A stretch of 64,000 nucleotides of DNA from Strigamia acuminata (lineage: Eukaryota > Arthropoda > Chilopoda > Geophilomorpha > Linotaeniidae): the NCBI GenBank assembly GCA_949358305.1, contig OX442323.1:2666001-2730000 (forward strand), in the 5' to 3' direction. The notes under the pieces are model-generated. The model was given only the letters and a program-made list of their open reading frames with translations. It was not told the DNA's origin and did not search any database. A program made the position numbers and the translations under genes. Shown piece after piece: positions 33,774-45,305 of this stretch (the first letter of the stretch is position 1; each line of letters starts with the position of its first letter).

Positions 33774-36403
33774 TTATATTGTTACGTGGCTAAACGACTA
33801 CTATTTAACCATGTAAATTAGTAAATTACTATTGTTCAAGCGAGGTGGCGACAACTGATTCACAGTGTGATCGTCACCCTCGTAACAATATGCATTAACA
33901 TAAGGTCTTGATTATGCGAACAAATCGGTTTTACCCATGTCCCCCAATTAGTTCAGATAATCGATGCTGTATCTGGAAAACTGTGTCCACGTAAACTTAG
34001 TAAATGTCAAATAACTGGAAAAATATCATGAAATCAAGACTGAAGGAATTAAGAATTTTATTGCTGAATCTAAATTTGAGATTTTTTGAAAAAGAGCGAA
34101 ATTTTGAAAAACATGGCTGTCTGCCCTTTTTAGGTAATTTGAGTCACGTTAGGCAGGTGATGCTAAAGTATAATGTAGGTGTTGTAACAGGTGGTTGCCG
34201 ATGCAGGTTTTATTCTAATCCCTTTTGCACCAATCTCCTGTAAGCGATGACAGTTAGGCTGCACTGGCATGCCCACAATTTCGTTATCTGCTGAATGAAT
34301 TAGGTTGCCAAACGCCGTAATGTAGAAATAATAAAACTCTAATAAGAATTGATGAACGAAGATATTGCCGAGCATGGCTTTTATTACATCAGTCGAAGCA
34401 GATGTCTGAAATGTAAGTGTAGCCATCCATGACTCAGCATTAGGCTTATTGTGTGGATTCAGACAGAAGAAAGAGCGAAGGTGTGCGAAAACTGCAAATG
34501 GAAGGCTTCGCAAGGAGGTGTCATTCACTCAAATGACTCCGGAGGAGCTGAAAATGCTAGTCACTTACACGACACAAAAAAGGCTTCGGATGGTCGTGGA
34601 GAGCGAGTGAAATTTATACAGGAAACCCAGTGTTTGTAACAATAAATTCTAGGGAAAGTGAAAAATATTGTCAGGAGTTTAACTTTCGGTGCAATTGATC
34701 GCTAGTCCGGGTTCGAAAAGTCATTTAAACGAGTGTAAAACACGATTTTTACTCACAATTGATGTGTGTAAGGATTTAGTGTCCCCGGGTGTTCGAAAAA
34801 ATTGAGCACCACGACCGGTCCTGTGAGAGAGAGGAAAATCTAGATACTGCAGTGCAGGGAAGCGCAACTCGTAACTGCTGTGCTTTCTGTCAATACATTC
34901 ATGCTTCGCTGCAATGCTTGAATGTCTGTATGGTTTTGAAACAATTTATTGGAAAATAAGGGAATTCTAGCAAATCGTTTGGGTGTAATGAAAGAAACAA
35001 GATGTAAGCTTTTATTTAATGGTCAGTTTGCCCTGTTGACTGGATGGCCTAAGCACGGGCTTAGGTACTTAACGGATAATCCGGCAATCCACCTATTTCT
35101 TATTGATCGTCCAACTTATTTATTGAATAAAACTAATGACCAAAAACTTGTCTACAGCCATTGTAACCTTGCCCAAATGGTTGAAAAATACATTGAAATT
35201 ATATTGCAAGGTATTTTGAAATGCATTGGGGGGGGGGGGTCAAGCCCTCCCCCTGGTATTTTTTCTTTAAAGTACTAGTTTTTATTTATTAAATTGGACA
35301 AGCCTATAGTTAACAACATTTATTGCCTAAGCTGTAATATAATTGTAATTGCCGACAGAAATGACAGTTTTGAATAAGAGCCGCGGCTCTTAATCGATAA
35401 AATACTGTACGCAATTCCACGAAATTTGATACATTTTGGATTGCATTAAGTGAAAAGCAATATATTGTAAAATACTTCTAAACATGAACCGTCTGGGTAG
35501 AGTTTTGGATGCAGTTTCGGTTCTATCTTAAATTGTTGCAAATATGTATTAAATGGGTCGTATGTTTGCATCGGGACCGGCATTCTCGAGTTGTGCTACT
35601 GCGTGCAGACCCTACTTCACACCTTGTGTGTGAAAGCATTTGCGTGTTCTGATGGTGTTCGTGAGTCATGCAACATTGATGTAACTGATTTCATCCATCA
35701 AAAGCTGTGATTTTATATGTTGTGTCACGTTTGGGTAGTTTAAGTAATATGTAATTGATACATTGTTGGTGTTGCTGCCATACTTTTTTTTTATTTCGTT
35801 TAAGTTTTGTGAGTGGTGGCAAGTTGCATTTAACTTCTGCACCGTGTAGAGAGTTAGTTTTAATTGTGATATTTAGTTGCTTGTAATTGCACCAGCTGCG
35901 TTGAATTTGAATATTTTTCACACATTGGATGTGTTAAAGTGTTTGTGCTGAGTAGTATAATTTAACTCTTAATTAGGTAGTTAAGGGTTGCTGCTACATT
36001 TTTATTCGTGTTTTTGGGAGAGGAATTTTATATTGGGTCATTTTGGTTGTTAATTATAATTACTTTTTAAATAATTAATTGTGATATTAAAGTGGCTATT
36101 GATGTAATTAGTGATTGCGATAAATGTTGATGCGAAGTTTTGGACAGAGTTTAAGTAATCGTTTTGTTAGGAATAAACACTAAAATAGTGCTATTCTCTC
36201 TGTTTTAAGTTTTCCTGATAGAGGATTTGTTCTTTCAGTAATGTCTTGTGAATAATTATTATAGGAACATATGATTTGTTCTTTGTATAATATGCCAGTC
36301 ACATGACATTGTGACTACCGGTAGTTTACTTTGTAACTTGATTTACTTTGATTACTTTTCTTCTTAGGCATTACTCGCTTGTCAGAGAGTGAGTACTCTT
36401 TTA
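33774..36403. other. Gene-free stretch with a weak terminal-exon-like segment
   Basis: No gene can be asserted. At 34462-34639 a frame following GTGGATTCAG encodes TEERAKVCENCKWKASQGG and ends just before AATAAA (34643), but the opposite strand also carries a 121-aa ORF (34163-34528) and neither matches a family I know. A 109-aa ORF at 34949-35278 reads into a poly-G run and looks like chance. A CCGCGGCT-bearing TACCGTA-family fragment lies at 35366-35408. Confidence 0.4.
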
Positions 36404-36500
36404 TTAACACTAGCTGCATTCAAAAACTCTAAAACGTCACGTACAAACACGAAACGAGTTTTGCATATGTTTTAGAGTTTTTGAATGCAGCTAGTGCTAA
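36404..36500. mobile_element. 97-bp foldback element
   Basis: TTAACACTAGCTGCATTCAA to CTCTAAAAC at the left is mirrored almost perfectly by GTTTTAGAG to TTGAATGCAGCTAGTGCTAA at the right, with a ~35-bp loop. Confidence 0.85.
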
Positions 36501-36994
36501 CACGTTTCATGAATTTTTAGGAACTTTTAATAATTTATTGTAAAAATGTTTGTAACTACTTTTTTTACTTTTTGAAGGAATTTTAAATTTCATTGCGGTA
36601 GTTCTTTAAGTAAATTTGAATTTTGTTAAAAATAAAGGGATTATGTGTATTCAGTTATGGAACATTTATTCATGGGATAAATTTCCACGAGAACACGGTT
36701 AGTCTTTTTGAATTTGATATAATGCTATTTTTGTTGATGTGTAGACTACCTTTAAAATGAAGTATAAAATGAACTTGTGAGACCAAAGTCAGTCCAAAAG
36801 TTTTGAATAATCCAAATTGTTGTGAGTGAATCATTTACATGGTCGCAGTTTTACAGAAAAGTGAAAAGCCCGTATTTTACTTTTCTTGAAAATTAATCGT
36901 GTAGAGATGCCTGTTTTATGCAGAAGACCTGCTATTTACAACAACCAAATTCAACTTGTAAGGGGTTGATTTTGGGTGTTTTGTAAACAACGTC
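36501..36994. other. Gene-free stretch
   Basis: No gene supported. Confidence 0.5.
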
Positions 36995-37120
36995 CAGGGC
37001 CGGCGCGAAGGGTCAGGCGGCGAGGCGGTCGCATCAGGCGGCATATTTCTAGGGGCGGCATCTGTGGGCGCACAAACCGATTTTTTCAACAAAAATTTTT
37101 TTACTGTTTAAAAGGGCAGC
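36995..37120. mobile_element. hAT-like 5' end fragment
   Basis: CAGGGCCGGCGCGAAGG opens a G-rich run of GGCGGC words, then CATATTTCTAGGGGCGGCAT. This pattern resembles common animal hAT non-autonomous ends. No matching right end is visible. Confidence 0.5.
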
Positions 37121-37269
37121 ATATGCCTCTGTAGCCCAGTCAAACGACGAATCCCAGAAAGTTGTCAGGACTAACAGGCTGTCCAGATGGGAGAGGGAAT
37201 TTCAAAAATTGCTGGATATGTGTTAGTTCCAGCAGAACTTTCTGGATGAGCAATGTCATGTCCATACAC

Positions 37270-37797
37270 TGTAATATACTCAAAACCACCACAACGTTGT
37301 CCTAACTCCTATTGGCTAAGCCGGTTTACGCCTAACTAGGGACTGTGTTTCTACTAGATGGAAAGGTAGTTCTGTTTATTTTCAATGAATTTCAGTGTAA
37401 AAAGTGATTATACTCTTTCCACACTCAAGGTTGACCCTGGAAGCTGGGCTCCCATTGGCCTACTTAGAACTGCAATGTAACTATATTGCATTGCATTTCT
37501 AAGTAGGCCAATGGGAGCCCAGCTTCCAGGATCAACCTTGAGTGTGGAAAGAGTATAGAATGATGGATTTTATTTAATTGGTAATAAAATGTTTATTTTG
37601 TTTGCTAAATAAGCTTTTTCCTCTTTTAATCAATCAAACAATGTTAGCATTGTAAACAAAGGTTTAGTTTTTTATTGGTTGTTTTGCCTAGTTAGATTAC
37701 AATTCTGGTTTTATGGGCTACTTTTTTGTGCCACTACACCAGTGAGATGGCTCAACCAATAGGAGTTAGGACAACATTGTGGAGTTTTTGAGTATAC
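37270..37797. mobile_element. MITE of the TATACTC/CCAAT family (copy 3), interrupted
   Basis: TATACTCAAAACCACCACAA and CAACGTTGTCC through CCTATTGGCTAAGCC at the left are mirrored by CTCAACCAATAGGAGTTAGG to GAGTATA at the right. It is closely related to copy 2, but is split by a 145-bp palindromic element at 37411-37555. Confidence 0.9.
37411..37555. mobile_element. Nested 145-bp palindromic MITE
   Basis: TACTCTTTCCACACTCAAGG through CCCATTGGCCTACTTAGAA is mirrored almost base for base to CCTTGAGTGTGGAAAGAGTA. It is flanked by TA on both sides. Copy 2 has the uninterrupted sequence GTGATTAGAAGGATGG where this copy has GTGATTA, the insert, then TAGAATGATGG. That demonstrates insertion with TA duplication. 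Confidence 0.92.
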
Positions 37798-38647
37798 CTT
37801 TACATTTTGTGGCCTTGTTAAAAATGGCACCAAAATGGATTCAAGTATAAACAAAAATGATGTTTCTCTGCTTTAGAATTTTTTTTAATACTTTTTGCTT
37901 TTCGGAGAAGTTGCATCAGCTAAATTTGGTTTGTTTAGGGGTTGAAATAGACTGACAGTCATTTTGTTTTTGCTGATTAGCAAATTGCATTATGCATAAT
38001 TAATGTACAAATTTCATTTAGTCATCTATGACATTATGTTTATCAGAAAACTAATGCTGGGGGTACACATAATTTTTCCAGATAAATAAAATTTAATTTT
38101 TACTCTTATTTGGAAAACTATCCATGTAAACTTAGTAAATGTTTGAAGTCGATTTGGGATTGTAGGGAAGCTTTGTTTGTATTACTTTCAGAAAGGCATC
38201 AGAATGGCAAAGCTATTTTTGGAATCGAGCATTGTAATGTTGAAAAAGTCCATTCAATGAGCAGTTACTTTTGTAGAATGTAGTAACAGACAAGTAGCAA
38301 CTTTTTTCATGTTTTCTATAGTTCCCTGTAGAAATCAATGGTAATCTGGCAGCAGTGGGGTAGAGGATGGCTTATGGAATGTTATGGGTAGTTGGTGGTG
38401 GATTAATACCCCTCCTGAGACCTTCCTGTACAGGCATCTAGGGGACTACTATGGTTAGACTGGTTACAATAAGGTCACCTTTTCCCTTCTCCAACACAAT
38501 TTAAAAAAAACTAGACACATTAGATTAAGTTTTAAAATAATAAATTCAAACATCAGACAGTACGGTCAAACCACAGAATTGCAGAACTAACTATTGCAAA
38601 TAATAAATACATACTTGTTTGTAATCCAATTTGTTTATTTATTACAG
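37798..38647. other. Gene-free stretch
   Basis: No gene supported. A polypyrimidine/AT tract leads into the acceptor at 38645-38647. Confidence 0.5.
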
Positions 38648-38866
38648 AGCAGAGTTTACTCAACAAAGTTCACACGACATCTTGTGAACTAGAAAAAAAG
38701 AAGATTGTGCTGAAATTGGTAGAAGAACTTGAAGCGCAACGACTGATAGAGCCCGCAACTAGACCTTATATCAGTCATCCACTCATTGTTGCTAAGCCCG
38801 ATGGGACTTATTGCCTTATGGATTATCGTTGGTTGAATGGGATGACTGAAATCGATGAAATGAAAG
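38648..38866 (+). pseudogene. Exon-like fragment of a Gypsy-type reverse transcriptase
   Basis: The 219-nt segment is bounded by TTATTTATTACAG and AAAG|GTAAAC and is open throughout in one frame. Its peptide has LVEELEAQRLIEPATRPY, SHPLIVAKPDGTY and DYRWLN, which align with the N-terminal fingers of Ty3/Gypsy reverse transcriptases (usual pattern ...LIEPSxSPWxSPxVLVxKKDGxWRxCVDYRxLN). One residue is missing before DYR. Homology stops just after LNGMT, before the catalytic region, so no activity is possible. It begins and ends in phase 1. Either a truncated retroelement happens to carry splice-like ends, or an RT piece has been exonised. Confidence 0.65.
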
Positions 38867-40260
38867 GTAAACACTCCCACCTAATGGGAAGATAAAGCAA
38901 CAGACACACACAATGTATCGTGGTTTGTACTGCAGATATTTCACTATTACTGAAAAAATCAGCAAAGTGAAAATTTTTATTCTTGTGATAAATTAATTAT
39001 TGAGGCATTAAAAAAATGCAGTGGTTTTTCTTGTTTACTTGCATAATAATGCACATTTGAATACGTTTATTTCACTAACTCAGTATTTTTGGAGTAGAAA
39101 TTTACGTTTTGTCACAATGGGTGGCTTTATTTTAGCTGATTTGTCTCCTTTAAAAAGAAAACATTTAACTTAAGATGACTAAGATAAGTTGGATAGTACT
39201 AATTTGATGGTGCTCTACAACTTTGTAATTGGAAATTTTGCTGTATCTTGAACGGTTTAAAAGTTAGCAAGTGAATGACCTTGAAAATGACCTTCAAGGT
39301 CAAATTTGATGATGTCATTGGATTGCTCTCACCCAATCTTTTATACGGTCGCTTCATCAAAGTTGGCCTAGATGCAATTGCTCAGGAAATATTTGGAGGG
39401 AACCATACTTTTAGAACACCCTGTATAACGCACTTTTTTTCCTCAAATAGACATCCTTAAAAAGAGGGTGCATCTTACGATCGATGGCATATTAGAGTCA
39501 AAGAAATACGGTAAAATGATAATGAAATGTAAAAACTGTGCATTCAGTACCAGTTAACGGAAATACATACATCGGGGAATTCTAAGTTCAGTTTCAACTG
39601 CACATTATTTTCTGGTTTGTAATTCATGGAGGGAGTGATTTACTCTTAATGTCTGCAATGACTTCATTTTTGTACGGCCTTTTTTTATTTTTGTGAAGAT
39701 AACTTTTTAGAATCCATTGAAATGTGTGCAGCTGAATCCACTTTGTTGACATGCTTCATTGGAAGTGAATGGGAGGTAATAACAGTGAAGTAGATTGATA
39801 TGAAAATGGAGCGGGAAGTGCGAGTTACTCTCAAATGTGTAGGCAGTTATAGGGATAAGGAGAAAGTAAATCTCTTCAAACATATAATTTTTTTTTCTTT
39901 GCTATTTTAGGGATGTAGGTTTTTAGGGTTATCATCGTCCTTCGATGATGGAAAAGCCAACTTCCATATTACAATGTAGATTGATGGATGGTATTTTGGG
40001 ACTTAAACTGACCCTTCACTTCGAGCGTGATACATTGCCAGATGCTACTAGGTCTAATTCAGGCGTGAGTTGTGGAAATGATGTTTTTTTGGACCACTAG
40101 AAAATTTGTCAGGTAAGTAAAAACGTTGTACTGAACTGTTGACAAGATTGACGCAACTTAGTCGCACAAACCCACTTGGTTAAAAAAAACATTGGAATTA
40201 TATTAGGTGCGTTCAATTTGCGAAAGAAAAGAAGAATCTTTTCTTCCATTACTTTCGACA
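38867..40260. other. Gene-free stretch with a CACCCTGTATA-ended repeat
   Basis: No gene supported. About 39190-39427 contains TTGAACGGTTTAAAAGTTA, GACCTTCAAGGTCAAATTTG and the end ACACCCTGTATA, words that recur in invertebrate interspersed repeats. Another TACGGTA end lies near 39508. Confidence 0.4.
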
Positions 40261-40275
40261 CCGGAAGTGACGTCA
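40261..40275. promoter_or_regulatory. Composite ETS-CRE motif
   Basis: CCGGAAGTGACGTCA is an exact ETS core joined to a CRE. No transcript start or exon can be seen nearby, and it follows GGTGCGTTCAATTTGCG, which resembles a MITE end, so it may be repeat-borne. Confidence 0.35.
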
Positions 40276-41092
40276 AAAAGTCATTATTTCCGAAAAAAAA
40301 GTAGCCAAAGTTACTTTAGCCAAAAGTTTTTGGACGGGAAAAACGGGTGTTTTTTGGGTAAAAAATAAAAAAAATGGAGATTTGATTAAAGAAATGTAAA
40401 CTAGACGTAATTTTACTTTCGCGATCGGCGCATGTGCATTAGTCATTTGTCAGCCAAACTAACAATCAAGTAAAGGTTTATAACTTGACATAATGGTAAA
40501 ACATCCATTTTAACTGAAAAGCATAGAAAAACATAAAGATTATGGTCCTGTTCTTGACAAAACATCTGCTACGAAACTAATGTCATTATAAAAGAAGTTT
40601 ATTCTGCTAGTTTTGTTTCGGTGTTGGAAGAAAGTCTAATTACATGCATAAGGTTTATTTTTAAGGGGCTGCAAATGATGTGCAGGTTTCATGCAGAAGG
40701 CTGAAGGCTTAATGAGGATTCTGCAGTCTTTTGTTTCAAATAAATTACTCTTATGAGATGGTGGTTGTGAACAAGAAACCTCAATAGGATTAGAGATTAC
40801 TGATGAATTTTTTAATTTTTTCTTTATTACATTACAAGACTAAGAATATTCAATTATTTCTTAGGGAACTGCTATGCTGATTAAGTCGGATGTGGAATTT
40901 TTCAATTTTAGTTGAACGGTTTATTTTTCTTTCAATAAAAATTCCATGAACCTTTTAGATTTGACTAAGTTTGATAAAAACAAACAAGTGGCGCTCCAAA
41001 TAGTGATACAAGTTGAGTGAATAACAAAATGCAAATATGCGGTCTGGAGCAACCCAACTTAAAAAAAAAATTTTAACCAGCGATTTTAGTTC
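40276..41092. other. Gene-free stretch
   Basis: No gene supported. Confidence 0.5.
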
Positions 41093-41094
41093 TA

Positions 41095-42743
41095 CAAGTG
41101 AGAAGCATAAGTTTGGAAACTTGGCTGAATTCAAAAATTTCAGTTTAGTTAGTTTGTGATTATGAGAAAACAAACAATCAAAGGATATTAAGCTTATAAC
41201 ATTTTATTAATGTAGCATAGAGCTTTCCAAAAATCTAAATGTTTTCAAAAAAATCAAATAAATAACATAAATATGTTGAATTGTATACACCCCCTGGTGA
41301 AGCAGAAGTCTGGAAACTCGCTCTATCTGTTGCATAAGTTTAGAAACTTCCGTGATTTCCCATATAAACTCATTTGCATAATTTCACAAAAGCAAGAAAA
41401 CAGTTGTTTTTGATGCAGCTAACATCTCTAGTGTGATAATGGGCAAAACACCAGAGTTGAGTATGGATGAAAAGCGAATGGCCATGAATATGCGTGCAAA
41501 GAAGAAAACATTGGTTGAAATTGCTGACCACCATCAAATATCCACAGCATGCGTGTGTAAATGTTTGAAACAAATTCAAGATGTTGGTGGACAGATAAAA
41601 CCAGTGAAAAAACGACCTGGAAGGCCTCAATGCACAACAACTCGTGAAAATCGAATTCTGAGAAAAGTTGTGTCAAAACAACCAAAGTCAACTGCCAATG
41701 AATTGCATCAGAAATGGAACACTAAAGCCAATATTCATGTATCCAAAGACACGGTGATACGACGCCTTAAAGATATGGGATACAGATCTAGAGTACCAAA
41801 TAGAAAACCTTATCTAAATAAAAAACAAATTGCTGAACGACTTGCATGGACCAAAGAACATTTGAACTGGACTGCTGAAATGTGGTTTTTTTGGATGAAT
41901 CAAAATTCTGTTTATCATTTGGGGACCAAGGAACTCGAGTTTGCAGGAAAAAAGGACAAGAATATTCCCTAAATGTCTGAAAACCACTGTTAAGCATCCA
42001 CTCGGAGTAATGGTCTGGGGCTGCATGGTCTCTAAAGGTCCAGGAGAATTAAAATTTGTGGAAGGGACAATAAATGCATTAAAATACCAGCAAATACTAA
42101 AGGAAGGTTTACTAACATCAATGAAAAAGCTAAGAGTACGTCGCAAATTGTTCTTTCAGCAAGGTGGGGCTTCCTGCCATACTGCCAAAACTACAACAAA
42201 ATGGTTTGAACAAAAAAGAATAAACGTTTTATCATGGCCAGGTAATTCCCCAGACTGGAATAAAATGGAATAAAATGAAAAAGCGTTTGCAAGCTCAAAA
42301 ACCAGCAAATAAGACAGAGCTTAAAGCTGCAATCACTGAAATCTGGAAAACAGTTACAGCAGATGAATGTGTCAAGCTTACATCATCAATGCCTAAGCGA
42401 CTTGCTGCGATAATAAAGGCAAAAGGATATCCCACCAAATATTGAGGTAGTACTTTACTAATTTGAAATATTTATAGCTTAATCACTCAAGTTTCCAAAC
42501 TTATGCAACAGATAGAGCGAGTTTCCAGACTTCTGCTTCACCAGGGGGTGAATACAATTCAACATATTTATGTTATTTATTTGATTTTTTTGAAAACATT
42601 TAGATTTTTGGAAAGCTCTATGCTACATTAATAAAATGTTATAAGCTTAATATCCTTTGATTGTTTGTTTTCTCATAATCACAAACTAACTAAACTCAAA
42701 TTTTTGAATTCAGCCAAGTTTCCAAACTTATGCTTCTCACTTG
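41095..42743 (+). mobile_element. Tc1-like transposon, nearly complete, inactive
   Basis: Two 255-bp inverted repeats (41095-41349 and 42489-42743) begin CAAGTGAGAAGCATAAGTTT, with TA on both outer sides (41093-41094 and 42744-42745). The inner ends of the repeats share GCATAAGTTTAGAAACTT. The repeats differ at only a few positions. Between them lies one transposase gene with several disruptions. The long inverted repeats place it in the IR/DR-type Tc1 group. Confidence 0.93.
41439..42445 (+). pseudogene. Tc1-family DDE transposase pseudogene
   Basis: The protein would catalyse cut-and-paste transposition. An N-terminal paired-type HTH region is visible (MDEKRMAMNMRAKKKTLVEI, then STACVCKCLKQ), followed by the GRP-rich linker (KKRPGRPQC) and the second HTH ending VIRRLKDMGYRSR. 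In the DDE domain the frame breaks at the poly-T before the first Asp (FLDES is readable only in a shifted frame) and shifts again near 41975. The HPLGVMVWGCMV block is intact. The second catalytic site reads QQGGASCHTAK, with Gly where Asp is expected, and the PIENLW segment holding the third acidic residue is deleted after SPDWN, with a premature TAA at 42271-42273. The remaining C terminus (KRLQAQKPANKTEL ... KGYPTKY) ends at TGA 42443-42445. The copy is dead, but each HTH is readable. Confidence 0.92.
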
Positions 42744-42745
42744 TA

Positions 42746-43240
42746 AACTGTCACAGACGTTGAAAATCGTGACAATCCACGAGACCTTTTGTTGAGATTA
42801 TTCTTGGATGGGGTTATTTGCATTAAGGTGTGGTTGGAGACAAAACTGGACACATGTGTTACATTTGCATGTTAAACAGGAAATGAGATTTATTCTGTTA
42901 TTAGTTTACAAATATATTCAACACCAACACCTTCAAAAGCTCGGGGCCCTAGACAAGTCTAGCACGCTTCCCTCTAAAACTTTCTCTGCTCTCACATGAA
43001 AATGGTAAAGTGAAAGAAGATTCATTGTTAAAACTACGCCAGAATCGGTGCTTTAGTGCACTTGGTGCGATTTTTAGAGTGGTGCCATAATTTTAATCGT
43101 AATTGAAAATGCACATTAGCAGTAAAAGGTTCATAAAGCATGGAAATTAAATTCGAAAATGATGGGCAAACAAAGAAATTCAATCTGTTTTGTTATTTTA
43201 ATGTTTTTAATTATTATTTTTTACGATTTTAAGAACAATA
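42746..43240. other. Gene-free stretch
   Basis: No gene supported. The 63-aa ORF at 42808 has no motif. Confidence 0.5.
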
Positions 43241-43724
43241 GAGAGTTTGCGGGATGCATTTTTCCCTTACAGTTAAACACTATACACTATTTTAGTGACA
43301 TATCGTAAGGGAAAAATCTTTAGTGTATCGTTTTCAACACTAAATTAAAATATAGCGCAGCCAATCAGAATTGAGAACACTATATTGTTAGCTCCGGCCA
43401 TTGCAAATGGCGATTATTTTGGTGTCTCGATCAAACACATCACAGTCACAGGTATGTAGATTGAATGATAAGTGAGGCCCAAAATTTAATTTTAGGCTCA
43501 AAACCATCCTTTATAAGCATAATAATGGAATTTTATACAGAAATTTGCACATTTACGTCCCCAAATTAAATTTTTAGGCCTAAAATTACTAACTGTCAGT
43601 AGTTGGCTGAAATAGTGTAGTGATAAAGGAAAAGTGCAGCTCACAAAAACTTAATTTATTATTTTTTCCTTATACTATTTTTATACCGTATAGTGTAAGG
43701 GAAAAATGCATCCCGCAAACTCTC
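43241..43724. mobile_element. MITE with GAGAGTTTGCGGGATGCAT ends
   Basis: GAGAGTTTGCGGGATGCATT to CCCTTAC at the left is mirrored by GTAAGGGAAAAATGCATCCC to CAAACTCTC at the right, flanked by TA. An inner palindrome (ACTATTTTAGTGA) lies near the left end. A solo end occurs at 31084-31153. No coding sequence. Confidence 0.88.
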
Positions 43725-43834
43725 TATTGTTGTTAAATGTTGTTTTATATGAACCTTTATTAATTTATAATTTAAAAAATAAGATTAAAAATGTTTTTTT
43801 TAATTATAGAGGGATCAATTTTTCTATCAAATTT

Positions 43835-43914
43835 TCCTTTGCTGGACTTAAGAACAATTTGATCTAAGAACAAGTTCTCGAAATTGTACTCGTTCGTAAG
43901 TTGAGGACTTACTT
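43835..43914 (-). mobile_element. Partial copy of the MITE at 20011
   Basis: Minus strand: AAGTAAGTCCTCAACTTACG, AACAAGTTCT, AAGTCCAGCAAAGG, in the same order as 20011-20080. Confidence 0.75.
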
Positions 43915-44590
43915 GTAAAAGAACCTTTCTGCTGGTTAAAACATTTGTGCTTAATGACATTAATTAACTTAGACTGTGTAGAACTAGTCAACTTTAATTA
44001 AAGCACTTTAAGGGTATTGGGAACATGTTCTGTATTTTCCACTTGAAATACAAATTTTGCATTTAAAACTTCAGCTTAATCACGTCACTTCAACCACTTT
44101 GGATAATCACTTGATAAAACAAGCTAAACGACCAACGAAGTTTTCTAGCGGGCTAAAAATATTCACCCTTCTTGAAGGCAGGATTAAAAATTAAAATTAA
44201 TTGACCACGAGAAACCTCGTAGAAACATAACAACATTAGAAAAAACGTGTAATATTTGCTCATGAAAATGTTGCTCCATTACGCAGAATTACACAGAAAA
44301 TACGGATCCATGCAGAACAATACCAAATATTATGTGAAAGATAAAATACGGTATGACTTTCTTTTTTCTTTTTTCGCATTCAATTAACGACAACATTGAT
44401 AACTTCATTAGTCGAATGATTCTCTGGAGTAAAAATGCTATTAAAACCCGGACTGAGCTTCGGCAATTAAGGAAATGACACTAGGGGTTTAATTTTATAG
44501 CGGAAAAGGTAGGAAAAAATTGAAAATGCGTTTTTTTTCGGTGAAAAACAATTGTTTTCTCATCGGTTCGTCGAAGACGTGAAAGCCGAT
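43915..44590. other. Gene-free stretch
   Basis: No gene supported. A GATAAAATACGGTA end fragment is at 44341-44352. Confidence 0.5.
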
Positions 44591-45140
44591 CAATTTCTTT
44601 GCGCCAATCTATCGATTTGTGCGAATTCAATTTGAAAAGCTTCTAATTTTTTTTCTTCGCCGCTTATTTTTACACACATGAAAGATTCCGTTTTGTGGCT
44701 TGAGAAAACGAGGAAAAAGTGGTTTCCCTGTCGGATGATACATTGCTGTTCTATTGGCCCACTGTTTCTTGGCTGGAAATGAGGAATGAACGAGGTTGGT
44801 GACTTTTTCGACCCGTGCAATCAGGGGGAAGAAAAGAGGCGAGAGGGACTCGTTTACCCTGCAAATGTGGCCCGGGAGAGAGCTCGGTGTCGGACTTGAC
44901 AGTTGCCTCACGTTTCAAGCAAAACTGATAGCAAGATCGTCTCTCACGTTTCCATAGAAATGTGCTTCGTCGAGGCCAGTTTGCACTTTGTATAAAAGCG
45001 AGTAAACTGGTCATATCGTGTTTCCCTCTCCGGTGAAACTACATTGCATAAAATTTAAATTGACCGTGAAATATCAAAATAAATAAAATCTGGGATCTTG
45101 CCAGGAAGGAATTTTGAGATAGAATTTGAAATGTCTTGTA
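44591..45140 (+). promoter_or_regulatory. Possible TATA-type promoter region
   Basis: A consensus TATAAAAG (44991-44998) follows ~400 bp of unusually GC-rich sequence with three overlapping minus-strand ORFs (76, 94 and 87 aa) that share no recognisable domain. The expected start would be around 45020-45030. No downstream exon was identified, so this is weak. Confidence 0.25.
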
Positions 45141-45305
45141 CAGTAGAGCCTCGTTACAACGAATCGCAAAGGACCCGAGAAACCGGTTTGTTATAACAAA
45201 AGTTCGTTATATCAATTTTTTTTAACGTGGTGCTCTGTGGCCAACCAACCAAGCAAGCCATTTTTAACTACGGTATTCGTTGTAAGAAGAAATTAGTTAT
45301 GGTTT
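45141..45305. mobile_element. pogo-like MITE, right end decayed
   Basis: CAGTAGAGCCTCGTTACAAC follows TA. AATCGCAAAGGACCCGAGAA and AACGTGGTGCTCTGTGGCC match 17187-17370. The right terminus is not recognisable. Confidence 0.75.

Noticed and set aside
34949-35278. 109-aa plus-strand ORF
   Set aside because: It runs through a poly-G tract, has no recognisable motif or splice context, and is within the length expected by chance given how many such ORFs this window has.
44590-45014. Three overlapping minus-strand ORFs as a gene
   Set aside because: The three frames overlap each other, none has a recognisable domain, and locally higher GC alone explains their length.
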